Of a stretch of DNA of 64,000 nucleotides, positions 62,143 to 64,000 are shown piece by piece. The notes below the pieces were generated by a model that worked only from the letters and a program-made list of their open reading frames with translations, was not told the DNA's origin and did not search any database. Position 1 is the stretch's first letter; each line of letters opens with the position of its first letter. A program made the position numbers and the translations under genes. The DNA is taken from assembly GCA_015655075.1 (NCBI GenBank), contig JAATFT010000094.1, positions 26,853 to 90,852 on the forward strand. The letters run 5' to 3'. The stretch comes from Clostridiales bacterium (GTDB lineage Bacteria > Bacillota > Clostridia > Lachnospirales > Lachnospiraceae).

Positions 62143-63216
62143 TTATTTTACCTTTACCGTTACGATTTTTTTCACCCCGTTACAAGTGGCGGCAATTTTG
62201 ACAGTTCCTTTTTTCACTGCCTTTATAACACCTTTTTTACTGACCGTGGCAATCTTTTTATTAGCGGATTTATAGGTAACGGTATCGGCCGGTGTGGCGG
62301 TTGCCTTAATTGCCGCCGTTTTTCCCACTGTTAATACAAAGCTTGTTTTCTTTAAAGTAAGAGCCTGTTTTACTTCTACCGTTACAATTTTTTTCACCCC
62401 GTTACAGGTGACGGCAATTTTGACAGTTCCTTTTTTCACTGCCTTTATAATACCTTGTTTACTGACCGTGGCAATCTTTTTATTAGCGGATTTATAGGTA
62501 ATGGTACCGGCCGGTGCGGCGGTTGCCTCAATTGCCGCCGTTTTCCCCACTGTTAACGCAAAGCTTGTTTTATTTAAGGTAAGAGTCTGCTTTACTTCTT
62601 CCTCCGCCTTTTTAATTGTACTGTAATCCACCTTTATTCTGGCTTCCTGGTCACCGGCGTCGAAGCTTCCCATAACCGGCACATATACATGTACCCAGGT
62701 AAACTCCTGCCCAAGCTCCACCGGAATCTCCAGTTCCCTGGGATATTTTTTTCCTCTGCATCTGTCGTCGGTACTATCCTCACTGTTGTATTCATCCACA
62801 TAATCATAAGTAGAAATTACCGTAGCCGGAACCGTGCTGTACTTTTCCGGATAAGAAAACTCATTATACTCAATATCCGTCATTAAATCCAGCTGTGATA
62901 AATACCCGGTCAGCCCTGCAAAGGTCATCCCCTTAAATTCCACCTTTAAGGTCCCTTTTGCGTTCTTCACGGTCAGGACGGCGTTATGATTTAACGCTGC
63001 ATTTCCCATGGAGGCTTTATCCGCCGACGCATTCCACAAATCCACCTGTACCTGATAGGTTCCGTCTTCCAGGCTGCTTCCTTCCTCAAGGGCTAGGGAT
63101 GTAGTCTGTAGGCTTTGGACATCACTGATACCGCCCTGTGCCAAAACTGCCGGTGAGAGGAGAAGGATTCCCGCCGTCAGGACGGTCAGTCCCAATAAAA
63201 TTAACCTGTTTTTCAT
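62143..63216 (-). CDS. Secreted NEAT-domain protein with two Big2 repeats
   Basis: 357 residues. Signal peptide (~1-26, ending PAVLAQ), NEAT domain (~49-200) closely related to NEAT 1 of the next protein (shared DLWNAS-DKASMGN, SYPEKYSTVP, WVHVYVPVMGS), then two Big2-type Ig-like repeats of 74 residues each (~210-283, 284-357). These begin with L-L-KTSF and carry SANKKIATVSK. No membrane anchor or sortase signal, so it is secreted or held by the Big2 repeats: a possible hemophore. First gene of the heme operon. AGGTGG RBS; a GC-rich hairpin lies in its leader. Confidence 0.88.
   Translation of the reverse strand: MKNRLILLGLTVLTAGILLLSPAVLAQGGISDVQSLQTTSLALEEGSSLEDGTYQVQVDLWNASADKASMGNAALNHNAVLTVKNAKGTLKVEFKGMTFAGLTGYLSQLDLMTDIEYNEFSYPEKYSTVPATVISTYDYVDEYNSEDSTDDRCRGKKYPRELEIPVELGQEFTWVHVYVPVMGSFDAGDQEARIKVDYSTIKKAEEEVKQTLTLNKTSFALTVGKTAAIEATAAPAGTITYKSANKKIATVSKQGIIKAVKKGTVKIAVTCNGVKKIVTVEVKQALTLKKTSFVLTVGKTAAIKATATPADTVTYKSANKKIATVSKKGVIKAVKKGTVKIAATCNGVKKIVTVKVK
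62156..62599 (-). repeat. 222-bp tandem repeat encoding the two Big2 domains
   Basis: Units 62156-62377 and 62378-62599 are nearly identical at the DNA level, with few scattered changes, indicating a recent duplication or ongoing homogenisation inside the NEAT-Big2 gene. Confidence 0.8.
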
Positions 63217-63230
63217 CTTTCCACCTGTAT

Positions 63231-63250
63231 ACCGCAGGCTGGCCTGCGGT
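63231..63250 (-). promoter_or_regulatory. GC-rich leader hairpin before the heme operon
   Basis: ACCGCAGGC and GCCTGCGGT (63231-63239, 63242-63250) form a perfect 9-bp stem just upstream of the RBS of the first heme gene. It may block or expose the RBS, or mark the end of an upstream transcript. No Fur-box-like sequence was recognised nearby. Confidence 0.45.
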
Positions 63251-63274
63251 TATTCCTTTCTCTTTTTATTTTCT

Positions 63275-63437
63275 GAGTACTCTCGGGAACTCGTTGTATG
63301 CAGATTTGCGAGATGATTTTTTGTCAGATATGCACAAATTTATGAGGCGTACGTGGAGCGTACGTTGATTAAATTTGTGTGTGGCCGGCGAAAAATCAGC
63401 CGCAAAGATGCGTACAGGGGAGTTTCCGAGAGTGCTC
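63275..63437. mobile_element. MITE-like hairpin element, family B, long copy
   Basis: 163 bp. Termini GAGTACTCTCGGGAACTC (63275-63292) and inverse 63420-63437. Inside them the same inner arms as the 72-bp copy, then a further nested stem: GATGATTTTTTG pairing near CGAAAAATCAGC, CACAAATTTA with TAAATTTGTG, and CGTACG twice at the tip. The whole unit is one long hairpin. Inserted upstream of the heme operon. Confidence 0.82.
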
Positions 63438-63467
63438 TTTTTAAACCTTACTTTTACTCAAGTAATC

Positions 63468-63539
63468 TTGCTTAAGTGAGTAGGCATTCAAACAAGCTTA
63501 ATGATTGCTTACTTAAACAAGATTAATGATTGCTTACTT
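63468..63539. repeat. Direct repeats upstream of the heme operon
   Basis: Two adjacent 25-bp units (63490-63514, 63515-63539) differing at one base, each ending TTGCTTACTT; a third related TTGCTTAAGT is at 63468-63477. Iteron-like, possibly regulator sites. The rest of 63540-63721 has a 6-bp hairpin (63543-63561) and no gene. Confidence 0.55.
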
Positions 63540-63721
63540 TGCCTTCCCGAAAAATGGGAAGAAGCCCTGAATGAGCACCCTCCCTGCCCGTTCAAGGTTC
63601 TTCGGAATTTTCAGAGGGTCTTCGGGATCGCCGCACCGTGCTTTTTAAGCACCGTATATCGATAACCGGCTTAACAAAGCGCTTTATACGACAGAAAGCC
63701 TAAATCTTCTTTGTTTAAAAT

Positions 63722-64000
63722 CTAAATCTTTCGTGTTTTTGTAAGCTTACCGGTTTTGTCAAAATAATACTTCACTTTACCGATTGTAACCCACTTTGAA
63801 GTAACTGCTTCACCGGTTTTCCCTGCATAGTACTTTTTACCCTTATAGGTTGCCATAGCAGAAGTCGCTATCCGGCCTGTCTTCCACGCATAATACTTTT
63901 TGCCCTTATAGGTTACCATGGCTGAAGTCGCTATCCGGCCTGTCTTCCACGCATAATACTTTTTGCCCTTATAGGTTACCATGGCTGAAGTCGCTATCCG
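63722..64000 (-). CDS. Cell-wall-binding-repeat protein, C-terminal part (partial)
   Basis: The frame is open at the right edge, so only the last ~92 residues are seen. They are tandem ~21-residue repeats of the pattern YKGKKYYAWKTGRIATSAMV, ending in KVKYYFDKTGKLTKTRKI. Alternating aromatic pairs with Gly are typical of choline/glucan-binding (CW_binding) repeats that attach secreted enzymes to the cell wall. The DNA repeat unit is 63 bp and nearly identical between the two rightmost copies. The N-terminal functional domain is outside the window. Confidence 0.7.
   Translation of the reverse strand, partial: RIATSAMVTYKGKKYYAWKTGRIATSAMVTYKGKKYYAWKTGRIATSAMATYKGKKYYAGKTGEAVTSKWVTIGKVKYYFDKTGKLTKTRKI

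Noticed and set aside
63217..63721. Fur box upstream of the heme operon
   Set aside because: No sequence close to the GATAATGATAATCATTATC-type consensus was seen; AT-rich repeats there match it poorly.

Overview
The window looks like chromosomal DNA of an anaerobic, low-GC Firmicute of the Clostridia, most likely a gut Lachnospiraceae relative. The signs are strong AGGAGG-type ribosome-binding sites, paired YesM/YesN regulators next to LplABC-type sugar ABC transporters, a single-chain ~1300-residue PurL, GH29/GH20/GH127 enzymes without signal peptides, and NEAT and Shp-type heme-capture proteins. No respiratory-chain genes, CRISPR array, plasmid functions or intact phage are visible.

Layout. 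(1) 1-7.5 kb: a leftward operon with a complete branched-chain-amino-acid-type ABC transporter (livJHMGF order) followed by a zinc dehydrogenase, a KDPG/KHG-type aldolase and the first codons of a probable D-2-hydroxyacid dehydrogenase. A GntR/FCD regulator is divergent. This reads as uptake and breakdown of a sugar acid or similar carboxylate. (2) 7.5-11 kb: a decayed island (iron-ADH tail, broken crotonase, broken IS1182-type transposase), an XRE regulator with membrane segments, and tRNA-Gly(GCC). (3) 11-23 kb: nitroreductase and AraC regulator, a heterodimeric ABC exporter with one degenerate ATP site, a chemoreceptor, a MerR regulator convergent with a flavinylated fumarate-reductase-like lipoprotein that has a MerR-type operator in its promoter, and an L-lactate-dehydrogenase-like enzyme with an unusual specificity residue. 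(4) 23-33 kb: a glycan locus: LplABC-type importer, GH20 hexosaminidase, GH29 fucosidase, and a divergent YesN/YesM system. (5) 33.5-44 kb: a second YesN/YesM system, a second sugar importer, GH127 beta-L-arabinofuranosidase and a polytopic acyltransferase-like protein, then an orphan ORF. (6) 44-51 kb: purL, an MBL-fold hydrolase, a VOC protein and a LysR regulator. (7) 51-64 kb: a leftward heme-acquisition operon (NEAT-Big2 protein, large NEAT membrane protein, Shp-like protein, IsdE/HtsA-like lipoprotein, FecCD permease, FecE ATPase) running by overlapping genes into YgbA, DUF454 and a CydDC-like ABC pair. At the right edge is the 3' end of a cell-wall-binding-repeat protein.

Non-coding structure is rich. 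There are two families of palindromic MITE-like elements (172/171 bp, and 163/72 bp plus a fragment), a third short repeat bracketing the GH127 pair, intercistronic hairpins between binding-protein and permease genes in three separate importer operons, and an imperfect ~41-bp tandem repeat upstream of purL. Start codons were moved inward wherever the ribosome-binding site clearly supported a later start.
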